From Burkholderia savannae (lineage in GTDB: Bacteria > Pseudomonadota > Gammaproteobacteria > Burkholderiales > Burkholderiaceae): a DNA stretch of 64,000 bases. Positions 19,363 through 28,400 of the stretch are shown in pieces. The stretch lies in NCBI RefSeq assembly GCF_001524445.2, contig NZ_CP013417.1, positions 744,001 to 808,000 on the forward strand. Direction: 5' to 3'. How positions within the stretch are numbered: position 1 is the first letter of the stretch; each line of letters begins with the position of its first letter. A model generated the notes under the pieces. It saw only the letters and a program-made list of their open reading frames with translations. It ran no database searches and was not told where the DNA came from. A program made the position numbers and the translations under genes.

Positions 19363-20376
19363 ATGCTGAATGGTTTGGTTTCTCCGTGGCTGGGCGCCAT
19401 CGGAATTTTCCTGTGCGCAGCGGCGGTGTGCGCTGCGATCTTGCGTGGTTTGCTGGCGACCGGTCTTGCGTGGCGCTTGGCGACCGACGTCCCCAATGAC
19501 CGTTCGCTTCATGTTCGTCCGACGCCGCGCGTTGGCGGATGGGGGGTCGTGCCGGTGTCGGTTGCGGCCATGATGCTCTTCACCCCCGAACTTTGGGTGA
19601 TCGCCTTGCTCACATTGGGACTCGCAACCATGTCTCAAGTCGACGATCGCCGAGGCTTGTCGGCGCGCGTGCGATTCGCTGGACATCTCTTGGCTGTGGC
19701 GATATTGATGCTCGCGTATCCGGCTTTGGCGCCGTGGTGGTGGCTGACGCTCGTTGCTTTTCTGATGTTATGGCTCATCAATCTCTATAATTTCATGGAT
19801 GGCGCGGACGGACTGGCGGGTGGCATGACGCTGTTCGGTTTCGGCGCTTATTCAGCCGCGGCGTTTCTGGCGCCGAATTCGTCACCGGGACTTGCGCTCG
19901 CATCCGCAGCGATCGCGGGAGCGGCAGGGGGGTTCCTGTGGTTGAACTTTCACCCGGCGAAACTCTTTCTCGGCGATGCCGGATCTATTTCCGTCGGCTT
20001 CCTCGCGGGCGCGTTCGGCTACTGGGGGTGGCGCACGGGTGCATGGCCGATCTGGTTTCCGGCCATGGTGTTTGCTCCCTTTATATGTGATGCATCCGTA
20101 ACATTACTGAGACGTTTGTTACGAGGTGAGAAGTTTTGGCAAGCGCATCGCGAGCATTACTATCAGCGGGTGATTCGTTCGGGCGTCGGACATGCGCGTA
20201 TGGCGGAGTGTGCATACGTCATCATGTGCGCCGGTATCGCCGCGGCACTGTGGGCGTTGGGCCGATCGACATGCAAGCAATGGGCCGTGTTCTGCCTGTG
20301 GTACGGCGTACTGGCGATTGTCGGTGCCGCGATTGATCTCCGATGGCATCACGTATCCGCAGCGAAAACAAAATAG
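19363..20376 (+). CDS. wbiH: Undecaprenyl-phosphate N-acetylhexosamine-1-phosphate transferase (MraY/WecA family)
   Basis: The 337-residue polytopic membrane protein has about ten hydrophobic segments. It carries the family motifs DVPNDRSLHVRPTPRVGG (residues about 45-62), NLYNFMDGADGLAGG (active-site aspartates) and KLFLGDAGSISVGF, then HREHYYQR in a cytoplasmic loop. It would start the O-antigen by moving a sugar-1-phosphate onto undecaprenyl phosphate at the inner membrane. It follows wbiG by 9 bases. A second enzyme of this family is encoded at 22677-23783 on the other strand. Confidence 0.92.
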   Translation: MLNGLVSPWLGAIGIFLCAAAVCAAILRGLLATGLAWRLATDVPNDRSLHVRPTPRVGGWGVVPVSVAAMMLFTPELWVIALLTLGLATMSQVDDRRGLSARVRFAGHLLAVAILMLAYPALAPWWWLTLVAFLMLWLINLYNFMDGADGLAGGMTLFGFGAYSAAAFLAPNSSPGLALASAAIAGAAGGFLWLNFHPAKLFLGDAGSISVGFLAGAFGYWGWRTGAWPIWFPAMVFAPFICDASVTLLRRLLRGEKFWQAHREHYYQRVIRSGVGHARMAECAYVIMCAGIAAALWALGRSTCKQWAVFCLWYGVLAIVGAAIDLRWHHVSAAKTK

Positions 20377-20396
20377 CTATACGAGGTTTGCCACTT

Positions 20397-22295
20397 ATGA
20401 TTAGACCAAAAGCATCGTGGCTGTCGCTAAGCGCATTCTTGTTCGACTTGACGGCAGTTTGCGGCGCATGGCTGATTGCTTATCTTGTCAGATTCAATGG
20501 TTCCGTTCCGGGAGAGTTCCTGTCTGGTGGACTAATCGCGCTCGCCTGGATCATCCCTGTGTATGGGGTGATGTTTCATGTGTTTGGGCTCTATCGTGGC
20601 CTTTGGGTGTTCGCGAGTTTGCCCGACTTGGTACGGATTTCCAAAGCGGTCATATTCGGCAGCTTGATTGTGATGATCGGTGCCGTCATGTTGCAACCTG
20701 CGCCGATCATCCCGCGTTCGGTGCTCGTGCTGACGCCGATGCTGTTGTTCCTGGCAATGGGTGGTGCCCGTGCGCTTTATCGCACGACGAAGGAGTTTTA
20801 CCTGTACGGCGGACTCGTGGGCCAGGGTAAGCCGGTCCTCGTGCTCGGTGCGGGTTCTGCGGGCGCGAGCCTCGCGCGCGAGCTGTCGCGCTCCGGCGAA
20901 TGGCGTCTCGCCGGCCTGCTCGACGACGATCCCGCGAAGCACGGGCGCGAAGTCTACGGCTACAAGGTGCTCGGCCCCATTAGCGAAGTCGCGCACTGGG
21001 CCGAGACCGCGAAGGCCGAATACGCGATCATCGCGATCCCGTCCGCTTCGGTCGAAGCGCAGCGCCGCGTCGCCACGCTCTGCGTGCGCGCCGGCGTCAA
21101 GGCGATGGTGCTGCCGTCGCTGACCGCGCTGATGCCGGGCCAGGGCTTCCTGTCGCAGATCCGTCAGATCGACCTCGAGGATCTGCTCGGCCGCGAGGCC
21201 GTGACGATCGACACGCCGCACGTCGAAGCGCTGCTGCGCGGCCGCGTCGTGATGGTGACCGGCGCGGGCGGCTCAATCGGCTCGGAGCTCTGCCGCCAGA
21301 TCCTGAAATTCCAGCCCGCGCAACTGATCGCCTTCGATTTGTCCGAATACGCGATGTATCGCCTGACCGAAGAGCTCCGCGAGCGCTTTCCCGATCTGCC
21401 CGTCGTGCCGATCATCGGGGATGCGAAGGATTCGCTGCTGCTCGATCAGGTGATGTCGCGCTATGCGCCGCACATCGTGTTCCACGCGGCCGCGTACAAG
21501 CACGTGCCGCTGATGGAGGAGCTCAACGCGTGGCAGGCGTTGCGCAACAACGTGCTCGGCACGTATCGCGTCGCGCGTGCGGCGATCCGCCACGACGTCC
21601 GGCATTTCGTGCTGATCTCGACCGACAAGGCCGTGAACCCGACGAACGTGATGGGCGCGAGCAAGCGCCTCGCGGAGATGGCCTGTCAGGCACTGCAGCA
21701 GACGAGCGCGCGCACGCAGTTCGAGACGGTGCGCTTCGGCAACGTGCTCGGCAGCGCGGGCAGCGTGATTCCGAAATTCCAGCAGCAGATCGCGAAGGGC
21801 GGTCCGGTAACGGTCACGCATCCGGAGATCACGCGTTTCTTCATGACGATTCCCGAGGCGTCGCAGCTCGTGCTGCAGGCGTCGAGCATGGGGCAGGGCG
21901 GCGAGATCTTCATCCTCGACATGGGCGAGCCGGTGAAGATCGTCGATCTCGCGCGCGATCTGATCCGCCTCTACGGCTTCACCGAGGATCACATCCGCAT
22001 CGAGTTCAGCGGGCTGCGTCCGGGCGAGAAGCTCTACGAGGAACTGCTCGCCGACGACGAGACGACGACCCGCACGCCGCATCCGAAGCTGCGCACCGCG
22101 CGCGCGCGCGAGGTGCCCGATCACCTGCTCGACGAGCTGCTGCCGTGGCTGATGCAGCACCGTGTGCTGAGCGACGACGAAGTGCGGCGCGATCTGCGGC
22201 GCTGGGTGCCCGAGTATCAGCCGGCTGCCGGGCCGACGCTGCAGAGCGTGCCGACCGGCAACGGGCTCGTCGCCGGCATCGGCCGCGAGGCGTGA
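20397..22295 (+). CDS. wbiI: Membrane nucleotide-sugar 4,6-dehydratase / epimerase (WbpM/FlaA1-like)
   Basis: The 632-residue protein has an N-terminal membrane part with about four helices (residues 1-130). A CoA-binding-like Rossmann domain follows (VLVLGAGSAGASLARELS), then the catalytic SDR domain from about residue 285 (VMVTGAGGSIGSELCRQIL) ending with GLRPGEKLYEELL. WbpM-type enzymes convert UDP-GlcNAc to 4-keto-6-deoxy sugars. The ATG at 20397 is preceded by ACGAGG; an ATG at 20343 inside wbiH would add 18 residues. GC is low in the first 420 bases and high afterwards, suggesting a recombination joint within the gene. Confidence 0.92.
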   Translation: MIRPKASWLSLSAFLFDLTAVCGAWLIAYLVRFNGSVPGEFLSGGLIALAWIIPVYGVMFHVFGLYRGLWVFASLPDLVRISKAVIFGSLIVMIGAVMLQPAPIIPRSVLVLTPMLLFLAMGGARALYRTTKEFYLYGGLVGQGKPVLVLGAGSAGASLARELSRSGEWRLAGLLDDDPAKHGREVYGYKVLGPISEVAHWAETAKAEYAIIAIPSASVEAQRRVATLCVRAGVKAMVLPSLTALMPGQGFLSQIRQIDLEDLLGREAVTIDTPHVEALLRGRVVMVTGAGGSIGSELCRQILKFQPAQLIAFDLSEYAMYRLTEELRERFPDLPVVPIIGDAKDSLLLDQVMSRYAPHIVFHAAAYKHVPLMEELNAWQALRNNVLGTYRVARAAIRHDVRHFVLISTDKAVNPTNVMGASKRLAEMACQALQQTSARTQFETVRFGNVLGSAGSVIPKFQQQIAKGGPVTVTHPEITRFFMTIPEASQLVLQASSMGQGGEIFILDMGEPVKIVDLARDLIRLYGFTEDHIRIEFSGLRPGEKLYEELLADDETTTRTPHPKLRTARAREVPDHLLDELLPWLMQHRVLSDDEVRRDLRRWVPEYQPAAGPTLQSVPTGNGLVAGIGREA

Positions 22296-22614
22296 CGCCG
22301 GCCGAGAAGCAGGGCCGCGGGCGGGGCCGGCGTATAGGCGCGCGCCCGGCCGAGAACGTGCCCGTTCGGGCCTGCCGAATCGTTCAGCTCCGCGAAGCGG
22401 GCAAGTTGGGCAGTCGGTTTCGGCCGGGAGGAATTCGGCGGCGGCGAAGCGTGAAGGCCGGGGCGCCGCGCCGCTGAATTCGTTGCCGCGTTCGCTCGAA
22501 CATGCGAGGCGCACGGCAAGCGTTCGATTCGTTGAATCAACGCTCGAAACGGTAGCGGGAACAGCGAGCGGCCGAAACGGCATCGATCCCAATTCAGGAT
22601 GGGCTGCTTCATGG

Positions 22615-22651
22615 AAAAAGCGCGAGTCGAAGATCGGCTCGCGCTTTTTTT
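22615..22651. terminator. Bidirectional rho-independent terminator
   Basis: An AAAAAGCGCGAG / CTCGCGCTTTTTTTT stem-loop sits between the convergent ends of wbiI and the WecA-like gene, with A and T runs on both sides, so it can act in both directions. The rest of the 22296-22676 gap shows no gene. Confidence 0.8.
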
Positions 22652-22676
22652 TGCCTGCCGTTGTGCCGCCGCCGCG

Positions 22677-23783
22677 TTACCGCCTCGGCTGATGCTTGCG
22701 GACCACCATCCAGCGCGGCGACTTGAACCGGACGATGCTCACGTAAAGCCACACGTACGTGAGCGCGAACACGATCACGAACGCGAACAAATGGATCGTG
22801 TGCTGCCAGAAGAGCGTCGCGGGAATCACCGCGACGAGGCAGAGCAGCCACAGGTACGGCGACGTCAGCGAATTCCGGCGCGTGAGCTCGTGCGCGGCGC
22901 GCGTGCCGACCGCCCAGCGCATCAGCCGCTTGTAGACGAGCATATGCAGGTGCACGCCGTCCGGGATGCCGGGCGACATGCCGCGAATGAATTTCTTCCG
23001 ATAGATCGAGAAGCAGGTCTCGAAGATCGGATACATGAAGAGCAGCACCGGATACCACGCGGACACCTCGCGGTGCCGCATCACGAGCGAGATCGCGAGC
23101 TCGGCGAGCATGAAGCCGATGAAGTACGCGCCGCCGTCGCCGAGGAAGATGAGGCCCGCCGGAAAGTTCCAGATGAAGAAGCCCATGATCGCGCCCATCA
23201 TCACGATCGAGCCGGACATCACGACCGGATCGCCGACCTGGAACGCGACGTACGCGAGCGACGCGAACATCATGAACGCGACCATCGATGCGAGGCCGTT
23301 GAAGCCGTCGATGATGTTGACCGCGTTCGCGAGCGCGGCGACGGCGAGCACCGTGACCGAGGCCGAGATCGCCGCGTAGCCGAGCAGGAAATCGAGGGGC
23401 GGCACGCTGATGCGCGTGATCGCGATGCCCATCAGCACGAACGCGAGCGCCGCGGCCGCCATCGTGCAGACAAGCCGCGCGGCGGGCGTCACTTTCTTCG
23501 TCAGATCCTCGATCAGCCCGGACGCGAACGCGGGCAGCCCGCACGCGGCGAGCCCGAGAATGCTGCCCGCGATCGCCGGATACCGGCGCGACAGCAGCGC
23601 CGTCGCGACCACGAGCCCGATCAGAATGCCGATGCCGCCCACCCGCGGCACCGGCCGCGCATGGAATTTCTGCACGCCGGCGAGATCGTTGTCGATCGAG
23701 AATTTCTCGTGCAGGTGCGCATAGCGGACGATGAGCAGCGTGACGAGAAGCGAGACGATGAAGCCGACGGCGAAGCTGAGCAT
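22677..23783 (-). CDS. Polyprenyl-phosphate glycosyl-1-phosphate transferase (WecA/MraY family)
   Basis: This 368-residue membrane protein has about eleven hydrophobic segments. Motifs are FHARPVPRVGGIGILIG near residue 40, NAVNIIDGFNGLASM with the active-site aspartate near residue 160, and LIFLGDGGAYFIGF near residue 210, as in GT family 4. It would link a sugar-1-phosphate to undecaprenyl phosphate to start a glycan separate from the one WbiH starts. It is the last gene of a minus-strand set with galE, two glycosyltransferases and a flippase. Confidence 0.9.
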   Translation of the reverse strand: MLSFAVGFIVSLLVTLLIVRYAHLHEKFSIDNDLAGVQKFHARPVPRVGGIGILIGLVVATALLSRRYPAIAGSILGLAACGLPAFASGLIEDLTKKVTPAARLVCTMAAAALAFVLMGIAITRISVPPLDFLLGYAAISASVTVLAVAALANAVNIIDGFNGLASMVAFMMFASLAYVAFQVGDPVVMSGSIVMMGAIMGFFIWNFPAGLIFLGDGGAYFIGFMLAELAISLVMRHREVSAWYPVLLFMYPIFETCFSIYRKKFIRGMSPGIPDGVHLHMLVYKRLMRWAVGTRAAHELTRRNSLTSPYLWLLCLVAVIPATLFWQHTIHLFAFVIVFALTYVWLYVSIVRFKSPRWMVVRKHQPRR

Positions 23784-23810
23784 GGGCGTGCCCGGAAATT
23801 GGACAGCGGA

Positions 23811-24833
23811 TTATACAAAACCGCGCGGGTTGTTTTCCTGCCAGCGCCAGTGGTCCGCGCACATCCGGTCGAGGTCGCGCTCGGCCTTCCAGCCGATGAT
23901 ATCGGCCGCGGCGGCGGGGTTCGCGTAGCACTCGGCGACGTCGCCCGGGCGGCGCGCGACGAGCTCGTACGGCACGGGCCGCCCCGACGCCTTCTCGAAC
24001 GCGCGCACGACTTCGAGCACGCTGTAGCCGCGGCCCGTGCCGAGGTTGACGGTGAGGCTCGCGTCGCGGCGCTCGAGTGCGTCGAGCGCCGCGATGTGGC
24101 CGCGCGCGAGATCGACGACATGGATGTAGTCGCGTACGCCGGTGCCGTCGGGCGTCGGGTAGTCGCTGCCGAACACACGCAGCTTCTCGAGCTTGCCGAC
24201 CGCGACCTGCGCGACGTACGGCATCAGGTTGTTCGGAATGCCGGCCGGGTCCTCGCCGATGAGGCCGCTCTCGTGCGCGCCGACCGGATTGAAGTAGCGC
24301 AGCGTCGCGACGCGCCAGGCCGGATCGGCGAGCTCGACGTCGCGCAGGATCTGCTCGGCGATCAGCTTCGTCTGGCCGTACGGGTTGGTCGCCGAGAGCG
24401 GGAACGTCTCGTCGATCGGCGAGCGCTCGGGCACGCCGTATACGGTCGCCGACGAGCTGAACACGATCCGCTTCACGTTGCGCTCGCGCATCACGCGCAG
24501 CAGCGACAGCAGGCCGTCGAGGTTGTTGCGGTAATACTCGACGGGCTTCGCGACCGATTCGCCGACCGCCTTCAGCGCGGCGAAGTGAATCGCGGCCGTG
24601 ATCGGATGCGCGTCGAACACCCGCGCGAGCGCGCGCTCGTCGCAGACGTCGACTTCGTGGAAGGCGGGCGTCTTGCCCGTGATCTTCTCGATCCGTGCGA
24701 TCGCCTCGCGCTTGCTGTTGACGAGGTTGTCGGCGATCACGACGTCGTAGCCGTGCTCGAGCAGCTCGACGGCGGTGTGCGAACCGATATAGCCCGCGCC
24801 GCCGGTGACGAGGATCGTGCCCTTCGTGCTCAT
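23811..24833 (-). CDS. galE: UDP-glucose 4-epimerase
   Basis: The 340-residue protein interconverts UDP-glucose and UDP-galactose with bound NAD. It has TILVTGGAGYIGSHTAVELL at the N-terminus, VVIADNLVNS, IHFAALKAVGES, the catalytic SSSATVYG serine and YGQTKLIAEQIL (YxxxK), and NLGTGRGYSVLEVV near the C-terminus. This matches full-length GalE. It starts 15 bases after the end of the upstream glycosyltransferase gene, so the two are cotranscribed. Confidence 0.96.
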   Translation of the reverse strand: MSTKGTILVTGGAGYIGSHTAVELLEHGYDVVIADNLVNSKREAIARIEKITGKTPAFHEVDVCDERALARVFDAHPITAAIHFAALKAVGESVAKPVEYYRNNLDGLLSLLRVMRERNVKRIVFSSSATVYGVPERSPIDETFPLSATNPYGQTKLIAEQILRDVELADPAWRVATLRYFNPVGAHESGLIGEDPAGIPNNLMPYVAQVAVGKLEKLRVFGSDYPTPDGTGVRDYIHVVDLARGHIAALDALERRDASLTVNLGTGRGYSVLEVVRAFEKASGRPVPYELVARRPGDVAECYANPAAAADIIGWKAERDLDRMCADHWRWQENNPRGFV

Positions 24834-24847
24834 TGCTGATTGCTCCG

Positions 24848-25984
24848 TCAAAGTGTGACGCCCGTCAGGGCGGAAATGGTCTGATGATAACGTTCGATGA
24901 CTTTCGCTTCGTCGAATTCCGCGGCGACCTTCCGCCGGCCGCGCTCGCCCATCGCGCGCCGCTCGGCGGCGCTCATGTCGAGCATCCGCGCGAGTTGCGC
25001 GGCGAGGCTCGCGCTGTCGCGCGCCGTGCACAAGAGGCCCGTGTCGCCGTCGGCGACGACGTCGCGGCAGCCCGGCACGTCGGTCGCGACGATCGGGCGG
25101 CCCATCGCGGACGCTTCCATCAGCGTGCGCGGCACGCCTTCGCGATACGACGGCAGCACGACGCAGTCGGCGCGGGCGATGTGCGGCCGCACGTCGTGCG
25201 CCTCGCCGAGGTAATCGATCACGCCCTCGCGCACCCACGCGTCGACGTCGGCGCGCGAGATCGCGCTCGGATTGTCGACGCCGACGGGGCCGAGCAGCGC
25301 GAAGCGCGCCTGCGGATAGCGCGTGCGCAGCGCGCGCGCCGCGTCGACATATTCGCGCACGCCTTTGTCCCACAGCAGGCGGCCAATCAATACGAACGTG
25401 AACGTGTCGCGCTCGGGCAGCGGCGCGAGCGCGAACTGCTCGAGGTCGACGCCTTCGCCGTGCAGGAGGCGCGCGCGCTGCGGATGCGCGAGGAGCCGCT
25501 CGTGCGCGAACGTGTCGAGATCGTCGCGGTTCAGGAACCAGATTTCGCGCGGGAAGCGGAACGCGAAGCGGTACAGCGCCTTCGCGACGCGTGCGGCGCG
25601 GCTTCTCTGGATGAATACGTAGCCCAAGCCCGTCGTCACCGCGATCGACGGCACGCGCGCGAGCCATGCGGCGATCGATCCGTAAATGTTTGGCTTGATC
25701 GTGTAATGGAACACGAGATCGGGCCTGATTTCCCGATAGTGCCGATAGAGCGCGGCGAGCGTGCGCAGGTCCTCGCGCGGGCTCGTGCCTTTCGATGCGA
25801 CGGGCAGCTCCGCGTAGCGGCAGCCCATCCGCACGAGCGGCTCGACCGTGCGGTCGCGCGGCGCGAGCACCGTCACCTGCGCGCCGCGCGCGATCAGCAT
25901 GCGCAGCAGGCCGTGCCGGTACGTGTAGATCGCCCACGCGGTATTGCAGACGAGAACGATGCGCAGGGCGGAAGCGGAACTCAT
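24848..25984 (-). CDS. Family 4 glycosyltransferase (group 1)
   Basis: The 378-residue GT-B enzyme begins LRIVLVCNTAWAIYTYRHGLL, with HYTIKPNIYGSIAAWL near residue 95. Its second domain has FVLIGRLLWDKGVREYVDAAR (residues about 195-215) and VLPSYREGVPRTLMEASAMGRP (donor-site EX7E region). The sugar is probably moved onto a lipid-linked precursor in the cytoplasm. High GC and codon use resemble the core genome. The start at 25984 is the first ATG. Confidence 0.9.
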   Translation of the reverse strand: MSSASALRIVLVCNTAWAIYTYRHGLLRMLIARGAQVTVLAPRDRTVEPLVRMGCRYAELPVASKGTSPREDLRTLAALYRHYREIRPDLVFHYTIKPNIYGSIAAWLARVPSIAVTTGLGYVFIQRSRAARVAKALYRFAFRFPREIWFLNRDDLDTFAHERLLAHPQRARLLHGEGVDLEQFALAPLPERDTFTFVLIGRLLWDKGVREYVDAARALRTRYPQARFALLGPVGVDNPSAISRADVDAWVREGVIDYLGEAHDVRPHIARADCVVLPSYREGVPRTLMEASAMGRPIVATDVPGCRDVVADGDTGLLCTARDSASLAAQLARMLDMSAAERRAMGERGRRKVAAEFDEAKVIERYHQTISALTGVTL

Positions 25985-26051
25985 GTCGGGCTGAAAAAAA
26001 TAATCGGATGCGCGGGCCAGTCTGAGCGGGCGCGTGAGCGGGCGCGGCGCG

Positions 26052-26888
26052 TCATGCGGCGCCGCGCGGGGCGAACAGCAGGCGCTTCGCGCGCTGCAGC
26101 GTCGAATAGGGCGTCACGAAATGAAGCAGATTTTTCGCGACGCCGAGCCAATCGTAAGGATTGAGCGGATCGAAGTAATGCAGCGCCAGCGCGAGCGTCG
26201 ACGCGATCTGCCGCCGCCGCTTCGTCGCGCTGATGCCGCCTTCGTTCAATTCGTAATACAAACCGAGCTCCGGCAGGTTCGCGCAATCGTAGCGTTCCAT
26301 TAACCGTAAAAAAAGATCGAGGTCTTCCGCCGCGCGATATTTGATTCGATAGTTGCCGGCCTGTTTCACCGCCGCGATGTCGAGCATCATCGACGGATGG
26401 ACGAACGGCGAGCGAAAGAAGCGCGTGCGGCGCAGCGTCGCGGGATCGGCGGCGGGCGTCAGCATGAAGAGCGGCCGGCCGTCGCGCGACACGACCTGCG
26501 TCCACGTGCCGAGGCCCGCCACGTGCGGATGCGCGTCGAAGTACGCGCGCTGCTTCGCGAGCCGGCCGGGCGCGGCGAGGTCGCCCGCGTCGATGCGCGC
26601 CGCGTAGCGGAAGCCGCGCGCGGCGAGCGCGTCGATGCCGGCCGCGAGCGCGCGCTCGATTCCGCCGTTTCGCGGCATCCGCAGCACGTCGATCGCGAGG
26701 CCCGGCAGTTCGGGCGCGGCGATCGGCGGCGTGCTGCCGTCGTCGACGACGAGCACGCGCACGGGCGCGTCCTCGCGAAACGACATCAGCGTGCGCAGCA
26801 GATCGTCGTGCGCGTTGTATGCCGGAATCAGCACGGCGACGTCGTCGAGCGAGCGGGCGGCGCCGGGCGTGGCGAAAGAGGGCGTCAT
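26052..26888 (-). CDS. Family 2 glycosyltransferase
   Basis: The 278-residue GT2 enzyme has DDVAVLIPAYNAHDDLL, VLVVDDGSTPPI, and RIDAGDLAAPGRLAKQ in place of the usual DxD context. FVHPSMMLDI and YRAAEDLDLFLRL follow in the acceptor half. The start at 26888 overlaps the stop of the flippase gene by four bases (ATGA), showing translational coupling. The donor is not identifiable. Confidence 0.88.
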   Translation of the reverse strand: MTPSFATPGAARSLDDVAVLIPAYNAHDDLLRTLMSFREDAPVRVLVVDDGSTPPIAAPELPGLAIDVLRMPRNGGIERALAAGIDALAARGFRYAARIDAGDLAAPGRLAKQRAYFDAHPHVAGLGTWTQVVSRDGRPLFMLTPAADPATLRRTRFFRSPFVHPSMMLDIAAVKQAGNYRIKYRAAEDLDLFLRLMERYDCANLPELGLYYELNEGGISATKRRRQIASTLALALHYFDPLNPYDWLGVAKNLLHFVTPYSTLQRAKRLLFAPRGAA

Positions 26889-28144
26889 GGGCGCAGCTTC
26901 AGGCGGATGTAATAGAAATTGACCGACGCGGCGGCGAGATAGCCGGCGGCGAGGCCCGCGAGCGCGCCATAGAGGCCGAGTGCGGGAATCGCGATCAGGT
27001 TGACGAGCGCGGCGAGCGCGAGCGCCGTCGACCATTTCGCGAGCAGCACGAACTTCGCCTGATACTTGAGCACGACGAGATTGCCGATCGCCTCGATGCC
27101 GGCCGGCACCGACAGCCACACCGCAAGGCGGAACACGTCGACCGACGTCTCGAAGCCGGGGCCGAACACCTTGCGGATAATGAAGCCCGCGAGCAGGTCG
27201 AGCACGAGCGCGCCCGCGGCCATCAGCGCGGCCGTCATGCCGATCAGGCGCCACACGTTGCGGCGCAGCCGCGGCGCGTCCTGCACGCGGTAGACGAACG
27301 CGGGCGCGATCGTTTGCGCGAGCATCAGCGCGAGCGTGATCCAGTTCTCGTTCAACTGCTGCGCGGCCGCGTAGCGGCCGAGCTCGGCGAACGACACGTA
27401 GCGCTCGAGCATCAGCCGGTCGAGCTTCAGGAACAGGTACATGCAGACGAGGCCGAGCCAGAAGACGGTGCCTGTCGTCGCGAACTCGCGCACGAGCGGG
27501 CGCTCGACGCGCCAGCCGAGCGCGCCGCCGTTGCGGCCGCGGTAATACCAGATCAGCGCGGCCGCGATCGCCGCGGCCTCGAGCGCCCACAGCCAGCCGA
27601 AGCGCGCGGGCGCGGCGGCGGCGCGCACCAAGAGCCACACGAGCGCCATCTTCGCGATCGCCGCCGTGATGCTCGCGAGCAGTTGCGGCTTGCTGTACGT
27701 CATGCTCTGCAGCCACGCATTGACGATGCCGACGAACGGCTCGCGCAGCACGAGCGTCACCGCGAGCCCGGCGAGCATCGCGCCGACGAGCGGATCGAAC
27801 GCGCCCAGGGCGATCGCCGCCCACGTGAGCGCGAGCGCGGCGACCGACACCGCGAAGCGCAGCGCGAACGCGCTGCCGAGCACGGCGCCCAGTTGCGCGC
27901 CCGTGCGCTGGACGATCGTCGGCACGAGGATCTCCGCGCCGCACACCCAGGTGAGCGGCGCGAGGACGAGGAGGAGCGTATTCGCGTATTGCCATTTGCC
28001 GAACGCGTCGGGGCCGAAGTAGCGGGCGAGCAGGCCGCTCACGACGATCGCGACGCCGATCTGCGTGAGCCGCTCGAGCCCGAGCCACGCGAGGTTCGCG
28101 ACGGCCTTCGCGACGTCGGGATTCGAAAGCCTGGATTTCAGCAT
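26885..28144 (-). CDS. Polysaccharide flippase (Wzx-like, MOP superfamily)
   Basis: This 419-residue membrane protein has around twelve hydrophobic segments and the typical N-terminus of lipid-linked oligosaccharide flippases (LAWLGLERLTQIGVAIVVSG, then LARYFGPDAFGKWQYANTLL). It would turn an undecaprenyl-linked glycan across the inner membrane. I chose ATG 28144 (MLKSRLSNPDVAKAVANL) because 25 extra residues from an upstream ATG do not look like a membrane protein start. As the first gene of the minus-strand set it suggests a Wzx-type glycan separate from the Wzm/Wzt-exported one. Confidence 0.88.
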   Translation of the reverse strand: MLKSRLSNPDVAKAVANLAWLGLERLTQIGVAIVVSGLLARYFGPDAFGKWQYANTLLLVLAPLTWVCGAEILVPTIVQRTGAQLGAVLGSAFALRFAVSVAALALTWAAIALGAFDPLVGAMLAGLAVTLVLREPFVGIVNAWLQSMTYSKPQLLASITAAIAKMALVWLLVRAAAAPARFGWLWALEAAAIAAALIWYYRGRNGGALGWRVERPLVREFATTGTVFWLGLVCMYLFLKLDRLMLERYVSFAELGRYAAAQQLNENWITLALMLAQTIAPAFVYRVQDAPRLRRNVWRLIGMTAALMAAGALVLDLLAGFIIRKVFGPGFETSVDVFRLAVWLSVPAGIEAIGNLVVLKYQAKFVLLAKWSTALALAALVNLIAIPALGLYGALAGLAAGYLAAASVNFYYIRLKLRP

Positions 28145-28400
28145 GACGCGCCGCGGGCAAACGTGCGCGAGATGACCGGGCCGGCCGACCGCGGGAGCGG
28201 TTTTGCTGCGATGAAGCATTCAGGCATTAAAATGGGCGCGATCGGCGTAGCTGAAACCAGCGATTATAAGTTGGATCGGATTCGCTTCCGGCATCGGCAG
28301 AGCCATGCGTTGCCGCTCGCCGGTCGGTTCGGGCGACAATTTTTTACGCATTCGCGTTGAGGCGGCCAAATTTTTTATGGACGACACTGAGAGTGAATCG

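Noticed and set aside
22599..24839. A 746-codon plus-strand frame
   Set aside because: It is antisense to the WecA-like gene and galE and has the same Arg/His-rich shadow composition.
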